Assembly: GCA_949752735.1 (NCBI GenBank)
Contig: OX457042.1
Coordinates: forward strand, 35,477,289 to 35,541,288
Origin: Lumbricus terrestris
Lineage: Eukaryota > Annelida > Clitellata > Crassiclitellata > Lumbricidae
Reading direction: 5' to 3'
DNA length: 64,000 nucleotides
Position numbers and translations under genes: made by a program. The notes below the pieces were generated by a model that saw only the letters and a list, made by a program, of their open reading frames with translations, ran no database searches and was not told the origin of the DNA. The stretch's first letter is position 1, and every line of letters starts with the position of its first letter. Below, piece after piece: positions 51,186-63,762 of the stretch.

Positions 51186-52073
51186 ATCAATTTTTCGTAT
51201 TAGACGATTCAAAGTATTTCTATTCCATCCTCTGTTAGGAAGCTCTTTACTCATTTGAAACGAATTAAGTCCTTCAACAATTCGCAAAATTCTGGTCAAA
51301 ACTCAATCATCGTCTGTAACGGTGTTTTATTGCGTCAATCTTGGTCTTCTTCTTCTTGGTCTCTCTTCCGTCAGGCGCATGTCCTACGCCAACGATGAGG
51401 CCTCAATATGCCGTCTCCAGCTTGCTCGGTTTCTGATTTTATCCACCGCATCTCTCATATCCATGTTCCGTGCTGCTAGATCTTAATTGCGTCAATAGTG
51501 GCAGCAAAATACGGTAGACCTAGCTAGGGCTGTTCCACACATCTTCTATAAAACTTTAAAACTAGTTCCAGTTCGACTTTTTCAAAGCTAATATTAGAGC
51601 GAAGTGTCTTTCATTTTGCGTAGGCTATTAACTAAGCATAAATTAATTACACAGGTATGTGAGGTATGCGCATTCAAAGTCGGTGCTGGCCCTCCCCGTA
51701 TAATCACACTGATTGTAAAATTAATTATTCGACTAGCAGATGTTTATGTACATGCCATGGGCCTTGGCTTGGATGAATCATTGCTCGCGTATTAAACTTA
51801 AAATTTAGTCAATAAGTGGATCCCGGTCATGATGATAATTTCACCGGATGAAGACGTTCAATGAGTGTGTTCCTTGAGGCACAGAATCCGCCACAAATGC
51901 TTAGCAGACTGATAAAATCACTCAAAGTATCCTTGCGACGTAGTTATTAATTCGTTTTGGAAGCCGTTTGAAGAGAGATACTCAGAAGCGCTGCCAGCCT
52001 ACGTAGCTTAAGCCAGCAGTTGTGAAAAAGTGAAGATTGTGTGATTTATAAACAGACTGCGAGTAGACCTACG
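51186..52073. other. No gene seen
   Basis: Contains a TCTTCTTCTTCTTGGTCTCT stretch at about 51345-51364 followed by sequence like a reversed retrotransposon 3' end. Otherwise AT-rich and uninformative. Confidence 0.4.
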
Positions 52074-53110
52074 CGTCGATCGAATATCTAATGGAAAACC
52101 TTTCCAGATGGGATGAGATGGATGATAATCAGTAGCGGCGCTACGGGGAGCTAGGGGGCTAAGCCCCACCCTAAAAAGGCCATCCATTTTTTCTCCTATG
52201 TAAAAATAAAATTTTCGCTCGAAAAACCCCCTTTAGCCCCACCCCAAAATTATCGCAAAGGTGCGCACGAAGTTTGCCAGACAGTTTGGCGGACACGAAA
52301 AAGGACCATTTTCTAAGATTTCGACCAAATGACAAATAAATAAGGTTATCGGAAATTTTGACGGCGGAAATTGAAAATTTTCTTCAGATTTTGGTCGATG
52401 ACTAAAAAAATTTGCGACTGAAAACGGAAAATTTTCTCCCACAAATTCAGCACCCAAAACTGAAATCCTGGCCCCGCCACTGATGATAATATTTTAATGA
52501 ATCAATCGCTCCACAGTGATCAGTTCCCATCATGAAAAGTAAGGAATTGCATCAATATATCATGAGATCGTGTGCGATCTCATATACATAAATAATAAAT
52601 ATTATTACGACGTCTTGGAGATACGTTCATTGGCGCGAATGATTGAGCGGCTGATTACATGAAGTGCTCACGATAGGGCATAGGCTAATGGTAGTTTAAT
52701 GTTCATTTGTCTTTCTGTTCCTACTGCGGAACTTTGGGGAGTGGGTGGGGTTGGGAGCAGTGGCTGGATGCATTTAGACCATTTAGAGAGAATAGAAAAT
52801 TGGAAGGAATTTAACTCAACACTTAAATAATTATGTTACTGTGTTTTATTTTGGCAGCAGCAAAAACCTATGCTATGTCAATAGGCTTAAATCCGCTTTG
52901 TGTACAGACCGAAAGCCTCTTTACGGTGAAGGTCCGTTTGAATTGAATAGCAAAACTTTGGATATAATTTATGTGTTCTTTGCGCGCAATTCGCATGCAA
53001 GCTGTGATTGAGATTCAAAGTCTGTTTTGTGCAGCTTAATAATTTATTTATTATGACATTCATCTGATCACGGGATCACAGCGCATGCTAAATGCGATTT
53101 TTTTGTCTGC
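52074..53110. repeat. Segmental duplication copy B, left part with near-empty Polinton site
   Basis: Matches 7775-8250 and then 26036-26270 without a Polinton between. The junction is at about 52878-52905 (ATGCTATGTCAATAGGCTTA, then AATCCGC), a single-copy site that differs by a small indel. Confidence 0.9.
52130..52482. mobile_element. hAT-type MITE, 353 bp, ATGATAAT duplication
   Basis: CAGTAGCGGCGCTACGG...GGCCCCGCCACTG, with the 8-bp duplication at 52122-52129 and 52483-52490. Copy A (about 7827-7834, ATGACAAT) is uninterrupted. Confidence 0.92.
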
Positions 53111-53249
53111 GTATGCATCCTTTTTATTGATGACTTGTTTGCGACTAGGTATAACTTTTGGCTATGTTATATACTTAATACTTCTACATATAATTTTGAC
53201 AGATGTGTCTCCGTATTTAGGGCCGCTGGGATGGTTAATAACCGTAGGG

Positions 53250-53589
53250 CAGCGGTTCCCAACCCGTGGCCCGCGGGCCAAAAGTGGCCCGCCTGGCCTA
53301 CAAAAATGGCCCGGGGCATCTCAATGTATTAAGAAAAATATATGTAAAAATTGGCAATTTGGACATGATAGATTATATAATCTTTTCCATTACAAACTAT
53401 TTCATTTGGACGTTAATAAATCGCATTAAACATTCTATTTTGATTCAATTATAACAATTTTATACACCATTAATTAATTAAATTTTACCCTTTTGGCCCC
53501 CTAATGTCCTCCAACTAAGAAAAAGTGGCCCTCGTGTCCTCCAACTTAGAAAAAGTGGCCCGACAGTCAAAAAAGGTTGAAAACCACTG
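53250..53589. mobile_element. hAT-type MITE, 340 bp
   Basis: CAGCGGTTCCCAACCCGTGG...GGTTGAAAACCACTG. The 8-bp flanks, CCGTAGGG and TCGTAGGG, differ by one base. Copy A has a single ACCGTAGGGC at about 26380. Confidence 0.88.
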
Positions 53590-53674
53590 TCGTAGGGCCT
53601 ACTGTCAGCATAAAAACACAAATTCATGCAGACCTCTAAACAAGCAATCAACACAAATAAGCCTATATGTTTGT

Positions 53675-53677
53675 GTA

Positions 53678-53721
<44 letters not shown>
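53675..53721. repeat. (TA)n microsatellite
   Basis: Two TA runs interrupted by CAT. Copy A has a shorter run at about 26460-26475. Confidence 0.95.
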
Positions 53722-53726
<5 letters not shown>

Positions 53727-53877
53727 TCCACTCATTCATGAGAGCAGATTACAGAAGTCAGGTCTTTGAAAGACGGCATTAAGTTCTATTGACCGAAGGT
53801 ATTGAAGGCTGTCTTTTGCTTTTCACTTACGCGTTTCGTCCAGAAGTCTATACATGCAATTAACAGGCTATACAGCA

Positions 53878-54522
53878 GTGCATGATTTTCAACCGGGGTT
53901 CCGCGGAACTCAAGGGTTCCACAACTTCCGCGGGCGTCGGAGAGGGGTTCCGCGGCAGTCTGGTAGAAATTTTTATGGCACCAACTGAAATCACAAAAGT
54001 ATTAACAATTAATAGATTCTTTCACAACCTTTAATCCTTTACCCGTTTGCCCCGAGAATATCCGCTGAAAACGGGCTTAAAATTTAAAAATGAACCGGTA
54101 AATAAATTGCTTAAAATAACATTTATACGTGAATGTTTTGTTGCTTTCTAAAATTATGTCGTTCGAATACTTGTTTTTCGGAAGGCATAATTTTGCATCA
54201 AATGGGAATCTATTATAGCCTAGGTTGCCTATGCTTCCAACTCTTCAGTCAGACAAACAAAACATTTTCATAAATTATTGATTTTAAACCATAATATGAA
54301 CGCTCGAGGTCTGTTTTGTATAAACAGCCAGCTGACTGCACCAGAAGTGCAAATAACTTGATTTAATTATTGCATAATTTTAGCCTACAAGTTGCAACTG
54401 TAGACTATGTTCATTTTTACTAGCCTACTGGGCGGGTGAAACGCGCAAGGCTCCGCGAGCAACTTACGCACGCACTTTGAGAAAAATTACGCCATTAGAA
54501 AAAGGTTGAAAACCATTTGGCT
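53878..54522. mobile_element. hAT-like MITE in copy B
   Basis: CAGTGCATGATTTTCAACCG...GGTTGAAAACCATTTG. Copy A runs uninterrupted from ACAGACTACAGGCTCTCATC at about 26622. The flanks are similar to each other but not a perfect 8-bp duplication, so the edges are uncertain by a few bases. Confidence 0.75.
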
Positions 54523-54561
54523 ACAGGCTCTCATCGTTCATTGTTTCTTGCCAGTTTGAAA

Positions 54562-54598
54562 AATGAAAGCAGTTTTCTTCTTATTCTTGGCTGCGTTG
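54562..54598 (+). CDS. Kringle gene B, exon 1 (signal peptide start)
   Basis: MKAVFFLFLAAL plus G before the GTGAGC donor. Paralogue of 26670-26706, with one amino-acid change (Cys to Phe). Confidence 0.72.
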
Positions 54599-55364
54599 GG
54601 TGAGCAGATCTACTATACGATGATTACATTAATTTATTTGAACAACTGATCTCTTGTTGTCATTATTTCTACCGAAGTGAATTACTTCTCGGTTGAAATT
54701 ACATTAAGCGCTAAAGTTCAGGAATTGAAATATGCAGACATGGGCGGAGACTTAGGGAAGAACAGGGGTCGGTCCTCCCAAAGTTTGTCGGGGACGAAGG
54801 TACTCATATTCCCCCAGTATTTAAGAAATAGTCGTATACATTTCTACAGTGTCAGACACTGTTTATCCATTTATGAGCAATTTAACAGCTTAAAATCCTA
54901 CCATAAACCTACATGTGCTAATAAAAAAACTTAAACATTGGTAATCGTAATCGTAATCTCCTTATTTCTAAAGCGCCACTGGAAAGCCAAGCGCGGGGCA
55001 CCGGCTTATTCACGAGCGCTGCGTTGAGTTAGGAGGGTTGTCCGTGAGAGTAGTCCGTGGTGGTCCGGGTCGAGTTACCATAGGATCAGGATCAAATGCG
55101 TTGAGTCAAAAGAGTTGTCCGTAAGAGTAGTCCATGGTGGTCCGGGTCGAGGTACCGTAGTAGACTGAAATCTTAAGCCATGTCTCAGAGCACTGAAATC
55201 ATGAGTAACTTTATTAATATGACAGCTTTAGGCCTACGAGCCACGGTTTCCAAAAATTGTAAGTAATTGGGAGACGACACTCTGAAGCCTCAAACCATGG
55301 CTATCAGGACTATCAGCATTGAAAAATGAGCAAACCGCATTAGGCCCTATCAGTCACATCGCGT

Positions 55365-55585
55365 GGGGCGCGGACGGCTCACGGTGGTGTAGTGTGTATG
55401 TTCGTCGCCTTGCAGCCGAAGGGTTCCAGGTTCGAATCCACCTCAAGTCGTGGCGTAGGGACCTTGGGCAAGTCCTTCACTCGCAATTGCTCAGCGCTTC
55501 GACGTGAAACTCCGATGCAGTGTCCGCTCTGTAGTCGGGAGCGCCTATGAGTAGTGAGCTTGAAGGGGCGCTATAACAAGTGCAC
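55365..55585 (+). repeat. tRNA-derived SINE, family 1, copy B (fullest copy)
   Basis: The B box GGTTCGAATCC is at 55429-55439. The body is GACCTTGGGCAAGTCCTTCA, then GCAATTGCTCAGCGC, and the tail is GAAGGGGCGCTATAACAAGT. The equivalent in copy A is at 27240. Confidence 0.85.
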
Positions 55586-56153
55586 ATACAAAAAAATTGT
55601 AATATTTACCTGCATTCACATGGATTCTATACAGAAAGCTCATACAATTATTTCGAAAGGGCACACATGATGATGATTCACAGGCATGGGCGCCCGCACA
55701 TAGGGGCAAGAGGGGGCACTTTCCCCCTTGGAAAATTGATGCCTATATTTTATAACTACTACATTGGATTTCTATATTTAAAAAATCGCACTAGAGTGTT
55801 TATGGTTCTAATGATGGAAAATTGAAAATTAGAAATCTACGTTTAGAGACCTTTCATGAAATATATTGCCTCTAATTTTCTGCATCGCATTTTCAAGCTG
55901 TTGCTAAAAACTGCAACCATGATCATTGGGTTCCACCTACAAACTGACACCTCGTCTGTTCAAAATAATTCATACCGCTGCTCATCTGATCCTTGGATCT
56001 TATATACCTTCCAAACCCAAATGACACCCACCCTAACAACTGTTATGTTTCATATCAGCCGGATTCTGACAACCGGATTCGGACCCCCTTCTGAGTCCTG
56101 ACTACCATTTTAGTAGCCCTTTGACTCGATGAATAAGCTGGTGCCTGCGATTG

Positions 56154-56880
56154 GGGTGTAGGACATTAGCCCCCTGAACATTAGCCCCCCGGACAAAAGA
56201 CCCAGGACATTATCTCCCTATGTGCAAATCATAGAATAATACCGTAACCGATAAGACTTGTCACTGGCATTCACATGCAAACGAAAGGTCTTAGTGTCAT
56301 TTAGGTCCTAATTGTGTCAGTAGGCCTAGACTTAGATTTGAAATGAACGAAAGGGATTGGGCTTAAACAGTCTATTTGCTTTTTGTCCTACAACAAAGGT
56401 TTGTTAACGTCAGTTAGGCTACGTCTCAGCTTGGTGGACTTATTAGCGTCGTTTCCATTCAAAAGTAGATTCAACCAAGTAGGCCTAGACTAGTAGAGAA
56501 ACGAACGAATGGGAATCGTATACAGTAATTAGGCCTACTTGTTAGTGTCAGTTTTGGCTACAACGAAGGTTTGTTAACGTCATTTACGTATGAGCTTCGT
56601 AGACTTCTAAGCGTCGTTTCAGACCTTTAAATGTTTTATAATACACATATTAAACTTTCAATTTACTTAACATATTCTTACAGGATGTTAAACTAATGTG
56701 TAATGTATAGATACTCATTTAACATAGGCCTACTCTTACATTATGTGCATCATTTTTAGGCAATGATAGCATAGACTGGGGGATAATGTCCTACCACAGG
56801 GGTGACAATGTCCGGGGAGGCTTTTGTCCGGGAGCATAATGTCCGGGGGATAATGTCCAGGAGCTAATGTCCGTTCCCCC
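56154..56880. mobile_element. MITE with TGCGATTG duplication, 727 bp
   Basis: GGGTGTAGGACATTAGCCCC ... AGCTAATGTCCGTTCCCCC. The 8-bp duplication TGCGATTG is at 56146-56153 and 56881-56888. The word GGACATTA or its complement recurs at least seven times near the ends, as subterminal repeats that could bind a transposase. No open frame. Confidence 0.88.
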
Positions 56881-57440
56881 TGCGATTGACCTTCGAGTGG
56901 TGCTTTAGGAGTTTAGAAATTACGATTAAATTAAAGAATTGGTCCTAACTAGAGGCAGCATGAATAAATAGCTGAATAAAAAGGTGTCAAATTTTCAAGG
57001 GGCAAGTAGATTTCTTGCGCCGCTTCAGGAATCTGGTCTTTAGCTACTAATCTTAATTTATTAAATAAATTTTATCCCACTGAAGAAATTTGTCATATTA
57101 AAAATATAAAAATATGAAAATGAGAAATATACATTAAAGATGCTCTATGAAATACACAATGTACAGACATGTTCATAATTTCATGCTTTGCATTTTTCAA
57201 ACTCTTGTTTAAAAAATTTCAACCGTGACCATCGTGTTTTGCCCGCTCCTGCAAAAGTTTCTGCGGGAGCACATGTTCACATGAATCTATTGCAAACGAA
57301 TTCGCTGGGCAAGGAGCTAAGTGAAACGACATTGAGGTTTCTATTAAGCCTATAATAGGTTGCAAAATATGTTTTTTATTAAGCCTATAATTATAATAGA
57401 TTGCAAATGTTTGATGATAATGCGTCTTTCTATGTTGCAG

Positions 57441-57497
57441 GACTCATCTTGGTTCAAACGCAGAAGCCAAAACCATACTTCACTCCGATTACGAAGG
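57441..57497 (+). CDS. Kringle gene B, exon 2 (linker)
   Basis: Acceptor TTCTATGTTGCAG, donor G|GTAAAT, 57 bp, phase 1-1. Encodes LILVQTQKPKPYFTPITK. It is the counterpart of 28302-28352, and the reading frame is kept despite the 6-bp length difference, which favours coding. Confidence 0.65.
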
Positions 57498-57542
57498 GTA
57501 AATTCTTTGTGTTTTTGCAAAAACTAATAATTTTTTTCGTAT

Positions 57543-57768
57543 ATGCATGTATGTTTGTATGTATGTATGTATGTTTTTTTATGTATGTATGTATGTATGT
57601 ATGTATGTATGTATGTATGTATGTATGTATGTATGTATGTATGTATGTATGTATGTATGTATGTATGTATGTATGTATGTATGCATGTATGTATGTATGT
57701 ATGTATGTATGTATGTATGTATGTATGTATGTATGTATGTATGTATGTATGTATGTGTGTATGTATGA
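57543..57768. repeat. (ATGT)n microsatellite, copy B
   Basis: About 55 GTAT units with few interruptions; it lacks the ACGT block of copy A. Frames across it are artefacts. Confidence 0.98.
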
Positions 57769-57835
57769 AAAACTCTACGCATCTGTGTAGTGTGATCACA
57801 ATAAGTTATAGTGTCCTTCAAAATTACTATTTAGA

Positions 57836-58012
57836 GGTTCTCCCGACTACAGCGCAGACACTGAATCGGAGTTTAACGCCGAAACGCATTAGCAATTGCA
57901 TATGAAGGATTTGCTCAGGGTTCCTACGCGGCGGCTTGAGGTGGATTTGAACCTGCAACCCTCCGGCTCCTATGCAACGAACATACGCCTTCATCACAGA
58001 ACCCCACAAATT
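57836..58012 (-). repeat. SINE family 1, reverse copy
   Basis: Complement of the SINE: GTGGATTTGAACCTGCAACC (B box region) and CTCCCGACTACAGCGCAGAC. Confidence 0.75.
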
Positions 58013-58074
58013 GCAAATGTCTAAGCAATACTGTTACCATACGTATATATACATACACACAATACATTGCTCAG

Positions 58075-58267
58075 CAGGGCTTTTTTTAATGTGCAGTTGT
58101 ACACAAAATGTGCAGTTTTAACTGGACATGTGCAGTTGCAGAAGCACTTCTGTGCAGTTAAAACTAGTTGAAAAAGGCCATTTTCCTTCGATTAGGAGTA
58201 ATTTACCATGAAGTATGGGAAAGGAAAGGGGTTGTGCAGTTCTAAAAATTTCTTAAAAACAGCCCTG
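58075..58267. mobile_element. hAT-type MITE, 193 bp, TTGCTCAG duplication
   Basis: CAGGGCTTTTTTTAATGTGC...AAAACAGCCCTG. The 8-bp duplication is at 58067-58074 and 58268-58275. It contains repeated GTGCAGTT words and is related to 62107-62497. Confidence 0.92.
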
Positions 58268-58540
58268 TTGCTCAGCATTACATTGCATTACGGATATTTC
58301 TATAGCGCCATCCATGTTTCTTCTCTGGAGAGCTCCTGACTCAGCCACAGCTGAAAATGACACCAAGTTCCATCTCTTTGGGTTAAATCGAAGTCTAAAC
58401 TTCGTCATTTTTGAGGGACTGTGGCAAGTAAATCATTCGTAAAAGTTAATTAAAAGCACCAGAACTCATCAACTGTATCTGCGATGACTTTTCAATCCAA
58501 AAAGAAACCGACCTGACATAGATGTAGATATCTATCTCCA

Positions 58541-59400
<860 letters not shown>

Positions 59401-59644
59401 ATTATTATTATTATTGTTATTATTATTATTATTATCAATTTTATTTCTGTTATTTCTATTATTATTTATGAAATTAATAATTAAATAATTTTCGTTTATT
59501 CAACAATCCGGTTGACAGAAAGCAACCGGATTGTACAGTGTACACTTATGCAATTGAAACAATTCACAAGGACGAAGATCACAGAATACACAAAATCTTA
59601 ACTGCTAACTGCCTGGACAGACAGCCTGCAATAATCGGCGCTAA

Positions 59645-59750
59645 TAGAAGCCTACAAACATAGGCTATCCGCCAAACGGGGACTCGAACTCGCTACCTCT
59701 CGCCCTCTGCGCCAGCGTGTTATCCATTGCTCTACCGCCCCCGCCTCCTA
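59645..59750 (-). repeat. tRNA-like sequence or SINE head
   Basis: On the minus strand GGCGGTAGAGCAATGGATAA and GAGTTCGAGTCC resemble A and B boxes, but the T-stem does not pair, so it is not a working tRNA. Confidence 0.4.
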
Positions 59751-60094
59751 TGTAGGCCTAGTGACTCTTCAAATTATGCTAATAAGATACGCCCCCCCCC
59801 CCCAAGCTAACCACGGGAAAATATAACAGCTTTAAGATTCTCAAGATACAAAGTGGAGTGACCCTGGACAATAATGCAGTGTAACAGGGAGGTCATTCCA
59901 AGCAGTGATGTGTACTAACACATTACTGGATGAATAAAGCTTCGGCCATTGGTCCATGGCCGACGGCGAATCACACGTAACTTCCTGTCAGGGATGCGAG
60001 TGCTTGTTTATATGTAAAACCATGTTAAATTCGTCAACTTTAAAGGCTACTTTCAAGAAATCTGGTCAGCGGACGCAAAACAATTTTAAGTTGA

Positions 60095-60210
60095 TAGTTT
60101 TGTATGTCACTCAACTCAAAATCCCCATGCTGTCTTTAAACAATTTTTTATCATTGCTGAGAAATTATCGTTTTACAGCGAAAAGTGTTGTGCGCTATCA
60201 TGTGCCGTGA
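60095..60210. repeat. Dispersed repeat paired with 1278-1395
   Basis: AGTTTTGTATGTCACTCAAC, then TCAAAATCCC, and AAGTGTTGTG are shared, with about 85 percent identity by eye. Confidence 0.8.
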
Positions 60211-60394
60211 TTTGCCTCAAGGAATTCTGGGATTTGCCCCAAAGAATCCTGGTATTTCACTAAGAAATTTAAGCTTTGTCCCAAGGAATCGTGGGATATA
60301 TCTGACTGAGCGATAATCCGAACTTCATAGCCAATTAGCTATCCAGTAACTATTAATATATAACATCAATGATATCAATGTTGCAGACCAGCTA

Positions 60395-60868
60395 CTGAGA
60401 ATGAACGGCGCTGTCGAATATCAGTTCACGAGCGAGGATCCAGATGCTCCGCTTGGTCCGCCAACCCAAGGGTGGATCAACGCTGAACATTGAGGTGGAA
60501 CAAAATAGTTCTCGCCTTAACGGGGGAGCCTTGGAGTCCCTCAATACACAGCTTAACCTACGCTGTAGGCGATCGGCTGCATGCTTACCTTTCTTAACAT
60601 TGAATCTTGATCTAGAGCTGAATCTTTCTTGTAATGTCCTCATCTGTTCACGCTTCTAAGAGGTAGTCTTCTATCAAAAACTTGGATTTTTGGTACAACT
60701 TACAAGCGATAATAAGAAATAAAATGTACTATTTAAATATTAACTGAAACAACTAAAGTAATGAATTTAACATTTCCCAAAAGTTTTTGAGCCAATAATT
60801 GTGAGCGAACAGTTTCATCACCAGGATTAAAAGCTTCTAATTTATTGTTATCCAACTATTTGTTGCAG
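60395..60868. repeat. Intron unit upstream of K3
   Basis: GGCGCTGTCGAATAT...TCCGCCAACC-AAGGGTGGAT...GATCTAGAGCTGAATCTTTC...TCTTCTATCAAAAACTTGG. It matches 62026-62106 plus 62506-62921 (before K5) and 29830-29984 plus 31579-31703 (before K1). It was amplified together with the exons. Confidence 0.88.
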
Positions 60869-61117
60869 AATGTAAACTGACAATGGCTGGACGTGAGTAC
60901 GCCGGAGATCTGAGCGTAACAAAATCTGGTCGGACATGTCAGCGTTGGGATTCCGACGAACCTCTCATCAGCCACTTAAAAAATTCGACGGATTTTCCCG
61001 AAGGAAGTGCGTCTGCTGCTGGCAACAGATGTCGAAATCCGAGTGGCCACTACGAGGGAGTTTGGTGCCACACTGATGTCTTAGGAAACTGGGAATTATG
61101 CGATGTGCCATTTTGCG
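60869..61117 (+). CDS. Kringle gene B, kringle exon K3
   Basis: 249 bp, phase 1-1, between TTGCAG and G|GTACGT. Encodes CKLTMAGREYAG, SGRTCQRWDSDEPL, AGNRCRNPSGHYEG, VWCHTD and WELCDVPFC; all six cysteines and the core Trp residues are kept. Closest to K1. Confidence 0.9.
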
Positions 61118-61429
61118 GTACGTAAACCCGATCAATCCCCAATCGCTGAAGATCAATCGTTCATTCGGCTGTTCAACGTAAAAATTAATTAACCAGCTAG
61201 CAACGCGATGCAGACGTGAAACATTAGGTCAGACAGTCAAGCGATACATTGCAAGAAAATGCGGTGTGAAAGATTGGGATTCGGACGCGAAAGATACAGA
61301 GACTTTATTGCTACAGATAATTATTGACTTTATAAATAAATTGATATGTTGGAACTAAATTTATTATCATGATTCGGTAGGTCATTTGGATTTCATTTTT
61401 CTTCTGACGTAGACTGTTCATCCATTTAG

Positions 61430-61684
61430 GTGTTGGCTGCAAAAAGACAAAGACCGGTCGCGAGTATGCCGGATATCTGAGCGTAACAAAATCTGGTCGG
61501 ATATGTCAGCGTTGGGATTCTGACGAACCTTTCATCAACCACTTTAAAAATTCGACTGCCTTTCCCGAAGGAAATGCTTCTGCTGCTGGCAACAGATGTC
61601 GAAATCCGAATAGCTACACCGAGGGAGTTTGGTGCCACATTGATGTCAAAGGAAACTGGGAATTATGCGATGTGCCATTTTGCG
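61430..61684 (+). CDS. Kringle gene B, kringle exon K4
   Basis: 255 bp, phase 1-1, between TCCATTTAG and G|GTACGT. Encodes GVGCKKTKTGREYAG, SGRICQRWDSDEPF, NASAAGNRCRNPNSYTEG, VWCHID and WELCDVPFC. Closest to K2, including its acceptor and 5' 15 residues. It lies only 312 bp after K3. Confidence 0.9.
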
Positions 61685-62106
61685 GTACGTAAACCGGATC
61701 AATCCCCAATCGCTAATGATTAATCGTTCATTCAGCCGTTTTACGTAAAAATTAATGAACCAGCTAGCAACACGATGCAGACGTGAAACATTAGGTCAGT
61801 CAGTCAAGCGTTCACATTGCAAGAATATGCGGTGTGGAAGTTTGGGATTTCGACGCGAAAGATACACAAACTTTATTGTTACAGATAATTATTGACTTCA
61901 CAAATAAATTGATATGTTGGAACAAAATTTATTATCAGGATTAGGTCATTTGGATTTCATTTTTCTTCCGACGTAGCTTGTCCATTTAGATGTTGGCTGC
62001 AAATAGACAAAGGGGACACCGGCGGCGCTGTCGAATATTAGATCAAGAGCAGGGAACCAGAGCTCCGCTTTGTCCGCCAACCGAAGGGTGGATTAACGCT
62101 GAACGT
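61685..62106. other. Intron after K4 with a truncated K2/K4-type acceptor region
   Basis: About 61940-62010 repeats the sequence before K2/K4 (GATTAGGTCATTTGGATTTC, then TAGATGTTGGCTGCAAATAG), but the kringle body is missing and the 60.4-kb intron unit begins. It looks like a third K2/K4-type exon lost by recombination after its first about 10 codons. Confidence 0.65.
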
Positions 62107-62497
62107 CAGAGCTTTTTCATCATGCAGTTCTACACAAAATGTCCAATTGTAAATGAATTTGTGCAGTTGTAAAAGCAGTTCTTGCAGTGAAAACCGTTAC
62201 AAACGGTAACGACTGAAGAACGAAGGAGCTGGCGGAAAAAAACATTTTCAAGTAAATGACAAAAGAAGGTCATCAGGTTTTTCCATCGCCGATTTGGGAT
62301 ATTTGTCGGAAAACCTTGGAAAATTTCAGCCAAATGACAAAATGACTGAAAAAGGTCATCAGAATTTTTCGTCGGCGACTTGCGACATTTTTTGGGAAAA
62401 AGTTTCTGTGACGACCCAAATTTTCGCGAAAAAATCCGCACTAGAAAAACTTCCTGCATGATTGTACAGTTCTACAAATTTTCTTTTAAAAGCCCTG
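62107..62497. mobile_element. hAT-like MITE, 391 bp
   Basis: CAGAGCTTTTTCATCATGCA...AAAAGCCCTG. The 8-bp flanks, CTGAACGT and CTGAACAC, differ at two bases. The uninterrupted paralogous site is CTGAACAT at about 60482-60490. The interior is related to 28618-28900. Confidence 0.85.
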
Positions 62498-62921
62498 CTG
62501 AACACTGAGTTGGAACAAAATAGTTCACGCCCTTGCTGTGGAGCCAGTCCCTCAATAGTCAGCCTAACACACGCACAGACCCTGTATGGCAGTGTAGGCG
62601 ATCGGCTGCATGCCTACCTCTCTTAATTTTGAATTTAGATCTAGAGCTGAATCTTTCTCTTTCTCGTTGTGTCCTCATCGGTTCACGCTTTTAAGAGGTA
62701 GTCTTCTATCAAAAAATTGGATTTTTGGTACAGGATATTAACAAGAAATAAAAATGTACTATTTCAATAACTGAAATAACTAAAATAATAAATATTACTG
62801 AAATAACTAAAGTAATGAATTTAACATTTTCCAAAAGTTTTAGGGTCAATAATCGTGACCGCGGACAGTTTCACCGACAGGATTATAAGTTTCTGATTTA
62901 TTGTCCAACTATTTGGTGCAG

Positions 62922-63170
62922 AATGTAAACTCACAATGGGTGGACGTGAGTACGCCGGATCTCTGAGCGTAACAAAATCTGGTCGGATATGCCAGCGTTG
63001 GGATTCCGACGAACCTCTCATCAGCCACTTTAAAAATTCAACGGCCTTTCCCGAAGGAAGTGCTTCTGCTGCTGGTAACAAATGCCGAAATCCGAGTGGC
63101 CACCCGGAGGGAGTTTGGTGCCACAGTGATGTCTTAGGAAGCGGGGAATTATGCAATTTGCCATTTTGCG
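62922..63170 (+). CDS. Kringle gene B, kringle exon K5 (degenerating)
   Basis: 249 bp, phase 1-1, intact splice sites. Encodes CKLTMGGREYAG, SGRICQRWDSDEPL, AGNKCRNPSGHPEG and VWCHSD, then SGELCNLPFC in place of WELCDVPFC. Six cysteines remain, but the last conserved Trp is Gly and the Asp before the final motif is Asn. The fold may be weakened, or the exon is drifting. Confidence 0.85.
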
Positions 63171-63349
63171 GTACGTAAACTCGATCAAATCCCCAATCGC
63201 TAAGGATCAATCGTTCATTCAGCCGTTCAACGTAAAAATTAATGAAGCAGCTAGAAACACGATGGAGACGTGAAACATTAGGTCAGTCAGTCAAGCGTTC
63301 ACATTGCAAGAATATGCGGTGTGAAAGTTTTGGATTTGGACGCAAACAG

Positions 63350-63762
63350 TGGCGGCGCCAGGATTTCTGGTTTGGGGGGGCTGAAGCCCTAAGCCCTTCC
63401 TCCCTCGTAGAGGCGCAAAAAAGATTTTCTTTAAGGGTGGTGATATTGCAAGCGCCGAAGGCGCGAAGCTGCGAGTGCCGAAGGCGGGAAGCTGCGAGTG
63501 CCGAAGGCACGAAGCCCATGCCGACTAGGGGGTCTGGGGCGGAGCCCCAGCGACCAACGCATTTTTAGCTGTGTCGACCTCAAATGGAGCCCTTTTTCGG
63601 CTCTTGTTTGCCAGTTATTTATGATCCATGAAGTCATGAAAACTTCAAGAATAAGTCATTTTTCAGAGCCGCAAGAAACCAGGATAACAATAAAAGTCGA
63701 GGTTTTATTTTAAAAGATATGGGTTTTGTCTTTACCGTGATCACGCCAGTTAGAAGTTTAGA
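63350..63762. mobile_element. MITE-like element, CAGTGGCGGCGCC end
   Basis: CAGTGGCGGCGCCAGGATTT at 63348, a G run, then three GCGCCGAAGGCG-type units (GAAGGC.CGAAGCTGCGAGTGCC). The right end is not identified. Small frames across it are artefacts. Confidence 0.6.

Noticed and set aside
59645..59750. tRNA gene on the minus strand
   Set aside because: A- and B-box-like words exist, but the T-stem and acceptor stem do not pair; more likely a SINE head.
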